Shown: positions 42,480 through 51,247, counted from the first letter of the stretch. The stretch: DNA of 64,000 nt from JADCCX01 sp031431475 (GCA_031431475.1 JANPDL010000035.1:248001-312000), one strand, 5' to 3'. Numbers and translations are program-made. Notes: generated from the sequence alone by a model not told the origin.

Positions 42480-42488
42480 GCAATAATC

Positions 42489-45125
42489 CTATCCTACCAC
42501 GTTGACGATGCGCAACGGCACGATGATGATCTTCTTCGGCGGGCGGCCTTCCAGTGCGCGCTGCACGGCGGCATCCGCCAGAACGGCGGCCTCTACGTCG
42601 GCCTGAGGTGCTGTCCTGCTCACCGTGACATCGGCGCGCTTCCGGCCATTGACCTGCACCGGATAGGTGAAGCTGTCCTCGACCAGCAACGCCTTTTCCA
42701 GCACCGGCCAGTCGGCCTGCCCGGCCAGACCATCATGGCCCAGCGCAACCCAGCATTCTTCGGCAAGATGCGGCATCATGGGTGCAAGCAACTGAACGAA
42801 GATTGTGGCGGCTTCACGAAGCGCCGCCGCCATGTCAGGTGTGATCGCGCCCTTCGCCAGAACGCCAGAGATAGCGTTCGAAAGCTCGTAGATGTGCGCG
42901 ACACAGCGGTTGAAGCGCAATCGCTCCACATCATCGGTCACGCCTGCCAGTGCCTTGTGCGCGGCACGGCGGATTGCAGTTGAAGCGGCTCCGAAATGAC
43001 CGTTCTGCGCAGCTCTCGGCAGCTCCGCCACCTCGCAGCAGATGCGCCAAGCGCGCTGCACGAAGCGTCCCGCGCCCTGCACGCCGTCCTCTGTCCAGTT
43101 AACATCACGCTCGGGCGGAGAATCGGACAACATGAACCACCGCGCGGTATCCGCGCCGTAAGTGCCGATGATGTCGTCGGGATCGACCGTATTGCGCTTG
43201 GACTTCGACATCTTCTCGATGTCGCCGATCTCGATCTCGCTGCTGTCAGACATGCGAAAGGCGCGGCGGCCACTGGCCCCACTCTCGATCCTGATCTCGG
43301 CGGGGGTCAGCCATGCGCCATCCGCTGCCTTGTAGGTCTCGTGCACGACCATTCCCTGAGTGAACAGGCCCTCGAAAGGCTCGTCCACGGCGGCGTGACC
43401 CGTCTTGTGCATGGCGCGCGTCCAGAACCGCGCATAGAGCAGATGCAGGATCGCATGCTCGATGCCGCCGATATACTGGTTCACGGGCAGCCATGAATTG
43501 ACGGCGGCTGGCGTGGTTGGTGCATCCTCATTCCAGGGATCAGTGAAACGGGCGAAATACCACGAGGAATCCCCGAAGGTGTCCATCGTGTCGGTTTCGC
43601 GCCGCGCCGGTTTGCCGCATTGAGGGCAACCCACATGCTTCCATGTGGGGTGATGATCCAGCGGATTGCCCGGTCTGTCGAATATCACGTCGTCCGGCAG
43701 TTTCACCGGCAGGTCTTTCTTTGGCACCGGCACAACGCCACAGACCTCGCAGTGGATCACCGGGATCGGGCAGCCCCAGTAGCGCTGGCGAGAGATGCCC
43801 CAGTCGCGCAAGCGGAAATTGACCTTGCGCTTTGCCACGGGTTGCCCGGCCATCGATTCGGATGCGAGACGATCAGCGACCGCGTTGAAGGCTGTGTCGG
43901 TTGGCATACCGTCGAGGAAGCGCGAGTTGATCATCACGCCGTCATCGACATAGGACACGCCTTCGGCGATGCCCTTGAGTGCAGCGGCGCGACCGGCATA
44001 ATCCTTCGGCACGACGACCGGAATGATCGGCAGGCGGTATTTCGTGGCAAATTCGATATCGCGCTGGTCGCCACCGGGGCAGCCGAAGATCGCACCCGTG
44101 CCGTAATCCATCAGGACAAAATTGGCGACATAGACCGGAATATGCCACTTTGGATCGAAGGGATGCACCGCCTTGATGCCGGTGTCGAAGCCCTTCTTCT
44201 CCGCCGTCTCAAGCGCTGCCACGGAGGTGCCCATGCGACGGCATTCATCGCAGAATGCGGCGAGGGCGGGGTTCTTGTCCGATGCGGCTTTCGCCAGCGG
44301 ATGATCCGGTGCAATCGCCATGAAGCTTGCACCGAAGAGCGTGTCGGGGCGCGTGGTATAGATCTCGAGTTCGGAGAAACCCTTCGGAGCAGTCGCTTTG
44401 TCCAGCGCCCAGCGGATCATCAGGCCTTCCGACTTCCCGATCCAGTTGCGCTGCATCAGCCGGACCTTCTCTGGCCAGCGGTCCAGCGTATCGAGCGCGG
44501 AATCCAGCTCCTCGGCGTAGTCCGTGATCTTCATGAACCACTGGGTGAGCTCTTTCTGCTCCACCAGAGCGCCAGAGCGCCAGCCGCGCCCATCGATCAC
44601 CTGCTCATTGGCCAGCACGGTGTTGTCCATGGGGTCCCAGTTGACCTTGCTGATTTTGCGCTCGACGAGGCCCGCCGCCATGAAATCGATGAACATGGCC
44701 TGCTGGTGCTTGTAATAGCGGGGGTCACAGGTTGCGATCTCGCGCTCCCAGTCCAGCGACAGGCCCATGCTTTTCAGCTGCGCCTTCATCGCCGCGATAT
44801 TGGCGTAGGTCCATGTCGCGGGATGCGTCTTGTTCTGCATCGCGGCGTTTTCGGCTGGCATGCCGAATGCGTCCCAGCCCATGGGATGCAGCACGTTGAA
44901 GCCGCGCGCTCGCTTGTAGCGCGCCACAACGTCGCCCATGGCGTAGTTTCGCACATGCCCCATGTGGATGCGCCCGGATGGGTAGGGGAACATCTCGAGC
45001 ACGTAGTATTTCGGGCGCGGGTCATCGTTCTTCGTCTGGAAGAGCTTCCTGTCGTCCCAGACCTTGCGCCATTTCGGCTCGGATTCACGGGCGTTGTAGC
45101 GGGGGTATTCGCGTTGCTGTGACAT
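42489..45125 (-). CDS. leuS: Leucyl-tRNA synthetase
   Basis: An 878-residue class I synthetase. HIGH-type motif PYPSGRIHMGHVRNY, editing (CP1) domain with the TRPDTLFG motif in IYTTRPDTLFGASFM, leucine-specific and Zn-like CPQCGKP / CEVCGVVP regions, KMSKS motif EKMSKSKRNTVDPDD, anticodon-binding C-terminus and C-terminal tail. Complete. It heads leuS-lptE-holA. A small stem TCGTGTC-TTG-GACACGA (45160-45176) lies in its leader. Divergent from the YggS gene. Confidence 0.97.
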   Translation of the reverse strand: MSQQREYPRYNARESEPKWRKVWDDRKLFQTKNDDPRPKYYVLEMFPYPSGRIHMGHVRNYAMGDVVARYKRARGFNVLHPMGWDAFGMPAENAAMQNKTHPATWTYANIAAMKAQLKSMGLSLDWEREIATCDPRYYKHQQAMFIDFMAAGLVERKISKVNWDPMDNTVLANEQVIDGRGWRSGALVEQKELTQWFMKITDYAEELDSALDTLDRWPEKVRLMQRNWIGKSEGLMIRWALDKATAPKGFSELEIYTTRPDTLFGASFMAIAPDHPLAKAASDKNPALAAFCDECRRMGTSVAALETAEKKGFDTGIKAVHPFDPKWHIPVYVANFVLMDYGTGAIFGCPGGDQRDIEFATKYRLPIIPVVVPKDYAGRAAALKGIAEGVSYVDDGVMINSRFLDGMPTDTAFNAVADRLASESMAGQPVAKRKVNFRLRDWGISRQRYWGCPIPVIHCEVCGVVPVPKKDLPVKLPDDVIFDRPGNPLDHHPTWKHVGCPQCGKPARRETDTMDTFGDSSWYFARFTDPWNEDAPTTPAAVNSWLPVNQYIGGIEHAILHLLYARFWTRAMHKTGHAAVDEPFEGLFTQGMVVHETYKAADGAWLTPAEIRIESGASGRRAFRMSDSSEIEIGDIEKMSKSKRNTVDPDDIIGTYGADTARWFMLSDSPPERDVNWTEDGVQGAGRFVQRAWRICCEVAELPRAAQNGHFGAASTAIRRAAHKALAGVTDDVERLRFNRCVAHIYELSNAISGVLAKGAITPDMAAALREAATIFVQLLAPMMPHLAEECWVALGHDGLAGQADWPVLEKALLVEDSFTYPVQVNGRKRADVTVSRTAPQADVEAAVLADAAVQRALEGRPPKKIIIVPLRIVNVVG

Positions 45126-45266
45126 GCAAAATCAGTATTTTTCGACGTTTCGTATTGGATCGTGTCTTGGACACGAAAGCACGGATCGGGTCAACACGGG
45201 GTAAATCCAGATGTGTGATCCGCAATTCGCTTGCCTTGCCCTGCCCGATGGTCTTGTGAAGCGCGG

Positions 45267-45929
45267 ATGAGCCATTCTGTCGAAAACCTCCACCGCATCC
45301 GCGCCTCCATCGCCCGCTCCGAGGCGGATTTCGGCCGCAAGCCGGGTTCGGCCCAGCTGATCGCGGTGTCCAAGACCTTTCCCGCCGAAGCGATCCTGCC
45401 GGTGCTGGAGGCGGGTCAGCGGATTTTCGGCGAGAATTATGTGCAAGAGGCCAAGGTAAAATGGCCTGACCTGCGGGCGCAATTCCCTGACGCCGAAGTG
45501 CACATGATCGGGCCACTGCAATCCAACAAGGCGGATGACGCGGTGAAGCTCTTTGATGCGATCCATACGCTGGACCGCGAGAGTGTTGCGAAAGAGCTGG
45601 CCAAATCCATCGTGAAACTGGGACGCAAGCCAACGCTGTTCGTGCAGGTCAATACGGGGCTGGAGCCGCAGAAGGGTGGCATCGATCCGCGCCAAACGGC
45701 TGCGTTTGTCACGCGCTGCCGGGAGGTCCACGGGCTGACGATCAGCGGCTTGATGTGCATTCCGCCTGCGGACCAGCCGCCCAGTCCCCATTTTGGCCTG
45801 CTGAACAAGCTGGCGCGAGAACTGGATTTACCGCTGCTGTCCATGGGGATGAGCGCGGACTACGAAGCAGCGATTCAGCTTGGCGCGACGCATGTGCGGG
45901 TGGGGAGCGCGATTTTCGGGGGGCGGTAG
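45267..45929 (+). CDS. YggS-family pyridoxal-5'-phosphate homeostasis protein
   Basis: A 220-residue PLP-binding TIM barrel. PLP lysine is K36 in LIAVSKTFP; other signatures are FGENYVQEA, HMIGPLQSNKAD, FVQVNTGLEPQKGG, and MGMSADYEAAIQLGATHVR. YggS/PLPBP proteins bind PLP and affect amino-acid and vitamin B6 balance without known turnover. ATG 45267 opens the family N-terminus; a start at 45231 adds 12 residues of no support. Converges with the HAD gene, no gap. Confidence 0.93.
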   Translation: MSHSVENLHRIRASIARSEADFGRKPGSAQLIAVSKTFPAEAILPVLEAGQRIFGENYVQEAKVKWPDLRAQFPDAEVHMIGPLQSNKADDAVKLFDAIHTLDRESVAKELAKSIVKLGRKPTLFVQVNTGLEPQKGGIDPRQTAAFVTRCREVHGLTISGLMCIPPADQPPSPHFGLLNKLARELDLPLLSMGMSADYEAAIQLGATHVRVGSAIFGGR

Positions 45930-46604
45930 TCAACCCGCCAATCGCTCCAGAATCAGCGGCCGTAACCGCGCGTCTGTGAAATCCTTCACGCCGAACCGTG
46001 CGCCAACCTTGACCAGTTCGTCCTCAGGAAGGCTGGACAGCATGCCAATGCTGAAGGCCCCGGCCGCGCTGGCTGAACGCATGCCTGAGCGGGAATCCTC
46101 GAAGGCGACACAGTGTCGGCAATCCACGCCGAGCCGCTCGCCCGCCACGAGATAAGGCATCGGATCGGGCTTGCCGCGCGGCAGTTCATCGCCGATCACG
46201 ATTGTCCTGAACCGATGTTTCACGTGAAGCCCGGTGAGCATCAGTTCAGCATTCGCTGTCGGCGCATTGGTAACGGCTGCCATCGGGATGCCCTCGCGTT
46301 CAGCCCAGTCCAGCAGATCGATGAGGCCTCGCACGGGATGCAGGTCGGTTTTTGCCAGGTCGCGAAATGTTGCTTCCTTGAAATCCGCCAGCGCCCTGTG
46401 TTCGGCGACAGGCATTTCGGGGAAGAAATCACGCATGATTTCGGCATTGGTGAAGCCCATCACCCTGCGGAAATACTCTTCCGCCGTGATGCTGCGGTCG
46501 AATTTCGCCAGCATCGTATTGAAGGCCCGGATGTGCAGCGGATCGGTATCGGTCAGTGTGCCGTCGATGTCGAAGAGCAGGGCGCCCTTGAATGGGTGTG
46601 TCAT
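45930..46604 (-). CDS. HAD-superfamily (subfamily IA) sugar-phosphatase/phosphoglucomutase-like hydrolase
   Basis: A 224-residue HAD hydrolase. Motif I LLFDIDGTLTDTD with nucleophile D12 and acid/base D14; motif II AVTNAPTAN; motif III/IV with EDSRSGMRSASAAG (Asp in AFEDS). A helical cap (about 20-90) fits the beta-phosphoglucomutase/sugar-phosphatase type. Substrate unknown. Its ATG overlaps the stop of the following L,D-transpeptidase gene (ATGA, 46601-46604), so the two are translationally coupled, the transpeptidase first. A degenerate parS-like site lies inside at 46216-46231. Confidence 0.88.
   Translation of the reverse strand: MTHPFKGALLFDIDGTLTDTDPLHIRAFNTMLAKFDRSITAEEYFRRVMGFTNAEIMRDFFPEMPVAEHRALADFKEATFRDLAKTDLHPVRGLIDLLDWAEREGIPMAAVTNAPTANAELMLTGLHVKHRFRTIVIGDELPRGKPDPMPYLVAGERLGVDCRHCVAFEDSRSGMRSASAAGAFSIGMLSSLPEDELVKVGARFGVKDFTDARLRPLILERLAG
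46216..46231. promoter_or_regulatory. Degenerate parS-like site (14/16)
   Basis: TGTTTCACGTGAAGCC matches the 16-bp parS consensus except at positions 14 and 16, inside the HAD gene. Like the site at 15851 it keeps one perfect half and the central CACGTG. Lies about 21 kb right of oriC. ParB binding is inference. Confidence 0.35.
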
Positions 46605-47170
46605 CGGATGTCGATTCTGGTGCGGGGGCTGATCAGAGGAAGGAGCTTGCGCATATCGCGGGCGCTGATGGCAACGCAACCCTCGGTCGGTGTGTATCCG
46701 GGACGCGCGAGGTGGAAAAAGATGGCGCTGCCTTTGCCAGCGACAGCAGGGCGGTCGTTCCAGCCGATCTCGATGACGACGTCATAGACGTGATCGTCGC
46801 GCCACAAACGCTCGTGGCTTGGTCCGAATGGCAGGGTGACGCGCCTGTTGTAGTGCTGGTGTTTGGGAGCATCGCACCAGCCATCAGTGCGTTGCGTCGC
46901 CCGCATCGGCAGGCCGCAGGGCGGGCGGATGCCCCTGTCTGCCCGGAACCAGAGCTTGCGCAGGGCAAATGTGCCTACGGGAGTTGCTCCATCACCCTCG
47001 CGCTTGCGGGTGGTGACACCGCCCTTGCCAAGGGCGCAATTGACGCTGAGATTCCCGGCGGTGAGGCGACCCTGACTCCGATTTCCCGGTAGTGATCTCA
47101 CGAGAATGTAATGTATTGTCGCATTTGTGATCGGATGTGACCGGGAATGGCGCGATCCGGAACGCATCAT
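46601..47170 (-). CDS. L,D-transpeptidase (YkuD-domain) protein
   Basis: A protein of about 189 residues, essentially one YkuD domain. The catalytic motif is FFHLARPGYTPTEGCVAIS (H…TEGC, nucleophile Cys). Earlier KREGDGATPVGTFAL is the conserved strand pair that frames the active site. L,D-transpeptidases make 3-3 peptidoglycan cross-links or anchor outer-membrane proteins. No signal peptide is evident from either start (ATG 47170 or 47167), which is unusual for this periplasmic family; an in-frame start further upstream (47206) does not supply one either. Coupled by ATGA to the HAD gene. Confidence 0.8.
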   Translation of the reverse strand: MMRSGSRHSRSHPITNATIHYILVRSLPGNRSQGRLTAGNLSVNCALGKGGVTTRKREGDGATPVGTFALRKLWFRADRGIRPPCGLPMRATQRTDGWCDAPKHQHYNRRVTLPFGPSHERLWRDDHVYDVVIEIGWNDRPAVAGKGSAIFFHLARPGYTPTEGCVAISARDMRKLLPLISPRTRIDIR

Positions 47171-47245
47171 GGCTGGACTTCCCTTGTGGAGCGCGCTGTT
47201 TATCATGATAAGTCGATGTTACGAGTGGTTGGAGCCGGAATTTCC

Positions 47246-47932
47246 ATGAGCAATGTGAAGCGTATTCTTCTGGTCGATGATGATGTCGAGCTGCGCACGC
47301 TGCTGGCCGAGCAGATGCAGTTGCATGAGGAGTTCGCGATCATCCAGGCCGGAACCGCTGGCGAAGGCATGCAGGCGGTCAAGGGCGATCATGTCGATCT
47401 CGTCGTGATGGATGTGGGCCTGCCTGATATGGATGGCCGCGAAGCTGTGCGTGTGATGCGCAAGAACGGCTTCAAGAGCCCGATCATCATGCTCACGGCC
47501 AATGATACCGAAGCTGATCAGGTGCTGGGCCTTGAAGCAGGCGCGAATGATTACGTCGCCAAGCCCTTCCGTTTCGCCGTGCTTCTGGCGCGCGTGCGCG
47601 CCCACATGCGGCAATACGAGGCCAGCGAGGACGCGCAGTTCAATGTTGGTCCCTATGTTTTCCGCCCCGGTGCCAAGATGTTGATCACCGAAAAGGGTAG
47701 CAAGATCCGGCTGACCGAGAAGGAAACTTCGATCCTGCGCTATCTCTACCGTGCGGGTCAGCGCGTGGTGCAGCGCGATGTGCTGCTGCAGGAGGTCTGG
47801 GGCTATAATGCTGCCGTGACCACGCATACGCTGGAAACGCATGTCTATCGCCTGCGCCAGAAGATCGAGAAGGATCCGGGACAGGCGAAGATCCTGGTCA
47901 CCGATGCCGGTGGCTACAAGCTCGTTCCTTAA
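47246..47932 (+). CDS. cenR: OmpR-family response regulator, CenR/OtpR-like
   Basis: A 228-residue response regulator. Receiver: acidic residues in LLVDDDVEL, acceptor D56 in VVMDVGLPDMDG, T84 in MLTANDTEAD, K106 in VAKPF. Winged helix: SKIRLTEKETSILRYLYR, VQRDVLLQEVWGYNA, and HVYRLRQKIEKD. The sequence resembles CenR of Caulobacter and OtpR of Brucella, essential envelope/cell-division regulators near the origin. Start ATG 47246 fits the receiver; the in-frame stretch back to 47147 is non-conserved. No adjacent kinase gene; a cNMP-binding protein gene follows 14 bases later. The named symbol is a family inference. Confidence 0.85.
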   Translation: MSNVKRILLVDDDVELRTLLAEQMQLHEEFAIIQAGTAGEGMQAVKGDHVDLVVMDVGLPDMDGREAVRVMRKNGFKSPIIMLTANDTEADQVLGLEAGANDYVAKPFRFAVLLARVRAHMRQYEASEDAQFNVGPYVFRPGAKMLITEKGSKIRLTEKETSILRYLYRAGQRVVQRDVLLQEVWGYNAAVTTHTLETHVYRLRQKIEKDPGQAKILVTDAGGYKLVP

Positions 47933-47946
47933 GCTGGTAACGCCGC

Positions 47947-48393
47947 ATGTCGCTCGAATCTGAAATCACCCAGCTCAGATCCAACCCGGTTCTGGCCCTG
48001 TTCGACCATGAGGCGTTGCGGTTGATCGCGTTTTCGTCCGATACGCGCATCCTGCGCAAGGACGACGTGCTGTTTCGGGAGGGTGATGTTTCGGATGGCG
48101 GCTATTTCATTGTCTCGGGGTCGCTGTCGCTGGCTGGAGCGGGCTCCGAGGAAAGCCATGGACCAGCAGCACTGATCGGTGAATCGGCTTTGTTCGCGGA
48201 AACGCGCCGTCCTGCGACAGCCACGATCCTCGAACCGACAGTCGTCCGCCGGATACCGCGCCATCTCATGCGACGTGTTCTGGCTGAATTCCCGGAGACG
48301 GCTGTGCGCTTGCAGCACCACATGCGGGAACAGGTGGCGACTGTTGGCGACCGGCTGGTGCGGGTTCACGCGCTTTTACCGGACGAGGAATAG
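47947..48393 (+). CDS. Single cyclic-nucleotide-binding-domain protein
   Basis: A 148-residue protein consisting of one CRP-like cNMP-binding barrel: ALFDHEALRLIAFSSDTRI, LFREGDVSDGGYFIVSGSLSLAG, and the phosphate-cassette-like ALIGESALFAETRRPATATI. The usual PBC arginine motif (GExALL…R-A) is present in weakened form. There is no DNA-binding HTH after the barrel, so it is not a CRP-type transcription factor by itself. It follows the CenR-like gene in the same direction, and the pair may work together. Confidence 0.85.
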   Translation: MSLESEITQLRSNPVLALFDHEALRLIAFSSDTRILRKDDVLFREGDVSDGGYFIVSGSLSLAGAGSEESHGPAALIGESALFAETRRPATATILEPTVVRRIPRHLMRRVLAEFPETAVRLQHHMREQVATVGDRLVRVHALLPDEE

Positions 48394-48396
48394 CAC

Positions 48397-49002
48397 TTAC
48401 ATGTCCGTCCGCTGGCGGATCGCGGCGGAGAGCGTGCCCTCGTCGAGATAATCCAGTTCGCCACCGACCGGTACGCCGTGGGCGAGTCGTGTCAGCTTGA
48501 GTGGCAGATGGGACAGCAAATCCGTGATGTAATGCGCGGTGGTCTGTCCATCGACAGTGGCGTTCACGGCCAGGATGATTTCTTTCACCAGCGGATCAGC
48601 CGCACGGATGATGAGGCGGTCGAGGTTCAGGTCCTTGGGTCCCACGCCATCCAGCGGCGAGAGTGTGCCGCCCAGCACGTGGTAATGCGCGCGCATGGCG
48701 CCGGACCGTTCCAGCGCCCAGAGGTCGGCGACAGTCTCGACCACGATGATGACCGATGCATCACGCCTCAGGTCCGAACAGACGGCGCAGGGGTCCTTTG
48801 TGTCAATGCTGCCGCAGGTCGAGCAGATGATGATCTTTTCAGCCGCCACCTGCATGGCCTGCCCCAGCGGACCCAGCAATTCGTCCTTCTTGCGGATCAG
48901 ATGAAGCGCGGCACGGCGGGCCGAACGCGGGCCGAGACCCGGCAAACGTGCCAGCAGCTGGATCAGCCGCTCGATCTCTGGCCCTGCGACAGCACCGGAC
49001 AA
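48397..49002 (-). CDS. recR: Recombination protein RecR
   Basis: A 201-residue RecFOR protein. HhH motif LARLPGLGPRSARRAALHLI, C4 zinc finger ICSTCGSIDTKDPCAVCSD, then the Toprim domain VVETVADLWALER with GGTLSPLDGVGP. Starts with TTG at 49002, three bases after the ybaB stop. Standard dnaX-ybaB-recR order. It converges with the cNMP-domain gene. Confidence 0.94.
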   Translation of the reverse strand: MSGAVAGPEIERLIQLLARLPGLGPRSARRAALHLIRKKDELLGPLGQAMQVAAEKIIICSTCGSIDTKDPCAVCSDLRRDASVIIVVETVADLWALERSGAMRAHYHVLGGTLSPLDGVGPKDLNLDRLIIRAADPLVKEIILAVNATVDGQTTAHYITDLLSHLPLKLTRLAHGVPVGGELDYLDEGTLSAAIRQRTDM

Positions 49003-49005
49003 GGA

Positions 49006-49323
49006 TCAGAACAGCTTCATGCCGGGCGGGATCGGCAAACCCGCCGTCGCCGTTTTCATCTTGTCTTCCATGATGCGGCTGTTCTTCTGCATGGCATCGT
49101 TGTGGGCTGCAATGATGAGGTCTTCGAGAATCTCCTTCTCGTCCTCCTTCATCATCGAAGGATCTATACTGATGCCCTTGAGCGCACCCTTGCCGGTCAG
49201 TGTGATCTTGACCATGCCCGCACCCGCCTGGCCTTCGGTTTCGGCCTGCTCCAGCTCCGCCTGCATCTGCTGCACCCGGGCCTGCATCTCCTGGGCCTGC
49301 TTCATCAGTTTCATCATGTCCAT
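49006..49323 (-). CDS. YbaB/EbfC-family nucleoid-associated protein
   Basis: A 105-residue DNA-binding dimer: N-terminal coiled coil MKQAQEMQARVQQMQAELE, then the beta-core KGALKGISIDPSMM, ending with a helix. ATG 49323 has AGGAG eight bases ahead (a GTG at 49332 leaves only three). Lies between dnaX and recR; YbaB/EbfC proteins bind DNA non-specifically or with weak preference. Function as nucleoid protein inferred from the family. Confidence 0.92.
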   Translation of the reverse strand: MDMMKLMKQAQEMQARVQQMQAELEQAETEGQAGAGMVKITLTGKGALKGISIDPSMMKEDEKEILEDLIIAAHNDAMQKNSRIMEDKMKTATAGLPIPPGMKLF

Positions 49324-49334
49324 GGCATGCACTC

Positions 49335-51110
49335 CTACAGATCGTCTTCAGTGAAATCGGTTTCGCCCGCGACCACATCGCCGTCCTCGTTGACGACGGC
49401 CTGTGCCGAGAATTCAGCGAGGCCGGGGACAACGATGGCTTTGGGCGCAGCGGGAATGACGGTGGCACCGGGGAACATGGCTAGCACGGCCTGTACAACG
49501 GGGTGCTGGTGACGGAGAGTTTCCTCTTCGGCGCGTCTGGATTCAGTGATCTCGCGGATCGTGGGATCGCCTGTCTCGTTGGAGAGCGCCACGGTCCAGC
49601 GGCGTCCGGTCCATTCCTGCAGGCGCTTGCCCACGCGCTGCACGATGCCTGCATCGGCATTGGGCGCGAGGTTAAATTCGAAGATGCCATCCTCAAAGCG
49701 CACGAGGCGGATATCCCGCTCCAGTGCCGAGACCAGCATGGGATCGCGCTTTTCGCCAGCCAGCGCTACCAGTTGCGCGAGAGTGTCGATGCTTATGGCG
49801 GGCGTTGCTGCGACAGACGTCGCTTGTGGCTGATATGATGGATTGGCCGCCGCGATCACGGGACGCGCGAGGGCTGCCGAAGCACCTCCGCCGCCATTGC
49901 GTGGAGCAGAAGCCGAAGCGATGCCGGAGACAGCCCCAGCACTATCCTTCAACATTTTCAGCGCCTCGTCCGGCGTCGGCAGATCGGCGGCATAGGCCAG
50001 GCGCACCAGCAGCATTTCTGCCGCCACGATGGGGCGCGGTGCGGCCTGCGCCTCGGTCAGGCCTCTTGTCAGGATCTGCCAGGCGCGTGTCAGCGTGCGG
50101 ATCGAGAGATCGCGGGCAAAGGCTGCACCGCGTGTTTTCTCGGTTTCGCTCAGCGTCGGGTCGTTGACGGTGATGGGCGCGAGCTTGAGGCGTGTCACGG
50201 TGTGCACGTACTCCGCCAGATCGGTGATGACACTGACAGGGTCAGCGCCGGAATCATATTGCGCGGTGAGTTCGGCAAGGGCGGCAGCGATATCGCCCCG
50301 CATCACATGCTCGAACAGATCAATGATGCGGGCGCGATCAGCAAGACCGAGCATGTCGCGGACCTGATCGGCTTCGCCCTTGCCGCTACCATGCGCGATG
50401 GCCTGATCCATCAGCGAGAGACAATCGCGGACGGAACCTTCCCCGGCGCGCGCGATCAGGGCCAATGCCTCGTCGCTGATCGCCACCTGTTCCATCCCGG
50501 CTATACCGGCGAGGTGTTTTACCATCAGCGGCGCATCGATGCGCTTGAGATCGAAGCGCTGGCAGCGCGATAGAACAGTCACCGGCACCTTCTTGATCTC
50601 GGTCGTCGCGAACAGAAATTTCACATGCTCCGGCGGCTCCTCCAGCGTCTTCAGCAGCGCGTTGAAAGAGGCATTCGACAGCATGTGCACTTCGTCGATG
50701 ATGTAAACCTTGTAGCGCGCATAGGCCGGGCGATAGCGCACCGCTTCGATGATTTCGCGCACATTGTCGACACCGGTGTTGGACGCTGCGTCCATCTCGA
50801 TCACATCAATATGACGGCTCTCGATGATGGCTTCGCAATGTTTGCCGAAGCCCGGCATTACGATGGTGGGCTGGGTGACCGAGCCGTCATCCAGTTCGTA
50901 GTTCAGGGCACGAGCGATGATGCGTGCGGTGGTCGTCTTGCCGACGCCACGTACGCCGGTGAAAATATAGGCCTGATGGATGCGGTTGGCATCGAACGCA
51001 TTGCGCAGGGTGCGGACCATGGCATCCTGGCCAATCAGGTCCTCGAAGCCGCTGGGCCGGTATTTCCGGGCCAGAACGCGGTATGCGCCGGGTTGAGCGT
51101 TATCCGCCAT
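49335..51110 (-). CDS. dnaX: DNA polymerase III subunit gamma/tau
   Basis: A 591-residue AAA+ clamp-loader ATPase. Walker A GVRGVGKTTTARII, Walker B YIIDEVHMLSNASFNALL, sensor I TVLSRCQRFDLK and the SRC arginine finger are present. The four-cysteine zinc module of E. coli DnaX is not retained: only GKHCEAI has a Cys in that region, as in several Alphaproteobacteria. The C-terminal ~200 residues (Ala/Pro-rich) are a tau-type tail; I see no A-AAA-AAG slippery site, so one product is likely. ATG 51110, not GTG 51134, has AGGAG close by. SRP RNA lies 33 bases upstream on the same strand. Confidence 0.93.
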   Translation of the reverse strand: MADNAQPGAYRVLARKYRPSGFEDLIGQDAMVRTLRNAFDANRIHQAYIFTGVRGVGKTTTARIIARALNYELDDGSVTQPTIVMPGFGKHCEAIIESRHIDVIEMDAASNTGVDNVREIIEAVRYRPAYARYKVYIIDEVHMLSNASFNALLKTLEEPPEHVKFLFATTEIKKVPVTVLSRCQRFDLKRIDAPLMVKHLAGIAGMEQVAISDEALALIARAGEGSVRDCLSLMDQAIAHGSGKGEADQVRDMLGLADRARIIDLFEHVMRGDIAAALAELTAQYDSGADPVSVITDLAEYVHTVTRLKLAPITVNDPTLSETEKTRGAAFARDLSIRTLTRAWQILTRGLTEAQAAPRPIVAAEMLLVRLAYAADLPTPDEALKMLKDSAGAVSGIASASAPRNGGGGASAALARPVIAAANPSYQPQATSVAATPAISIDTLAQLVALAGEKRDPMLVSALERDIRLVRFEDGIFEFNLAPNADAGIVQRVGKRLQEWTGRRWTVALSNETGDPTIREITESRRAEEETLRHQHPVVQAVLAMFPGATVIPAAPKAIVVPGLAEFSAQAVVNEDGDVVAGETDFTEDDL

Positions 51111-51142
51111 AGGCTCCTCTGTTCGTGAGTTCACGGCCTGAT

Positions 51143-51247
51143 GGCGGTGGGAGGCTGGACATTGACCCGCCCGGTTCTCGTTAGGGCTGCTTCCTTCCGG
51201 ACCTGACCCGATTGGCGAGTGGTACGTCCAGTGCCAACCTCCCGCCC
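51143..51247 (-). ncRNA. ffs: Signal recognition particle (4.5S) RNA
   Basis: On the minus strand the region contains GGTCAGGTCCGGAAGGAAGCAGCC (written here in parts: GGTCAGGTCCGG, AAGGAAGCAGCC), the universally conserved SRP domain IV tetraloop. The 5' arm GGGCGGGAGGTTGG pairs with the 3' arm CCAGCCTCCCACCGCC to give the long hairpin. It binds Ffh for co-translational membrane targeting. Upstream of dnaX is the usual alphaproteobacterial position. Ends approximate. Confidence 0.93.

Noticed and set aside
43620..45122. A 500-codon open frame on the + strand opposite leuS
   Set aside because: leuS is complete with all motifs; the antisense frame is a composition artefact with His/Arg-rich sequence.
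49335..51110. Programmed frameshift in dnaX for a gamma product
   Set aside because: No A-AAA-AAG-type slippery run is visible on the coding strand.
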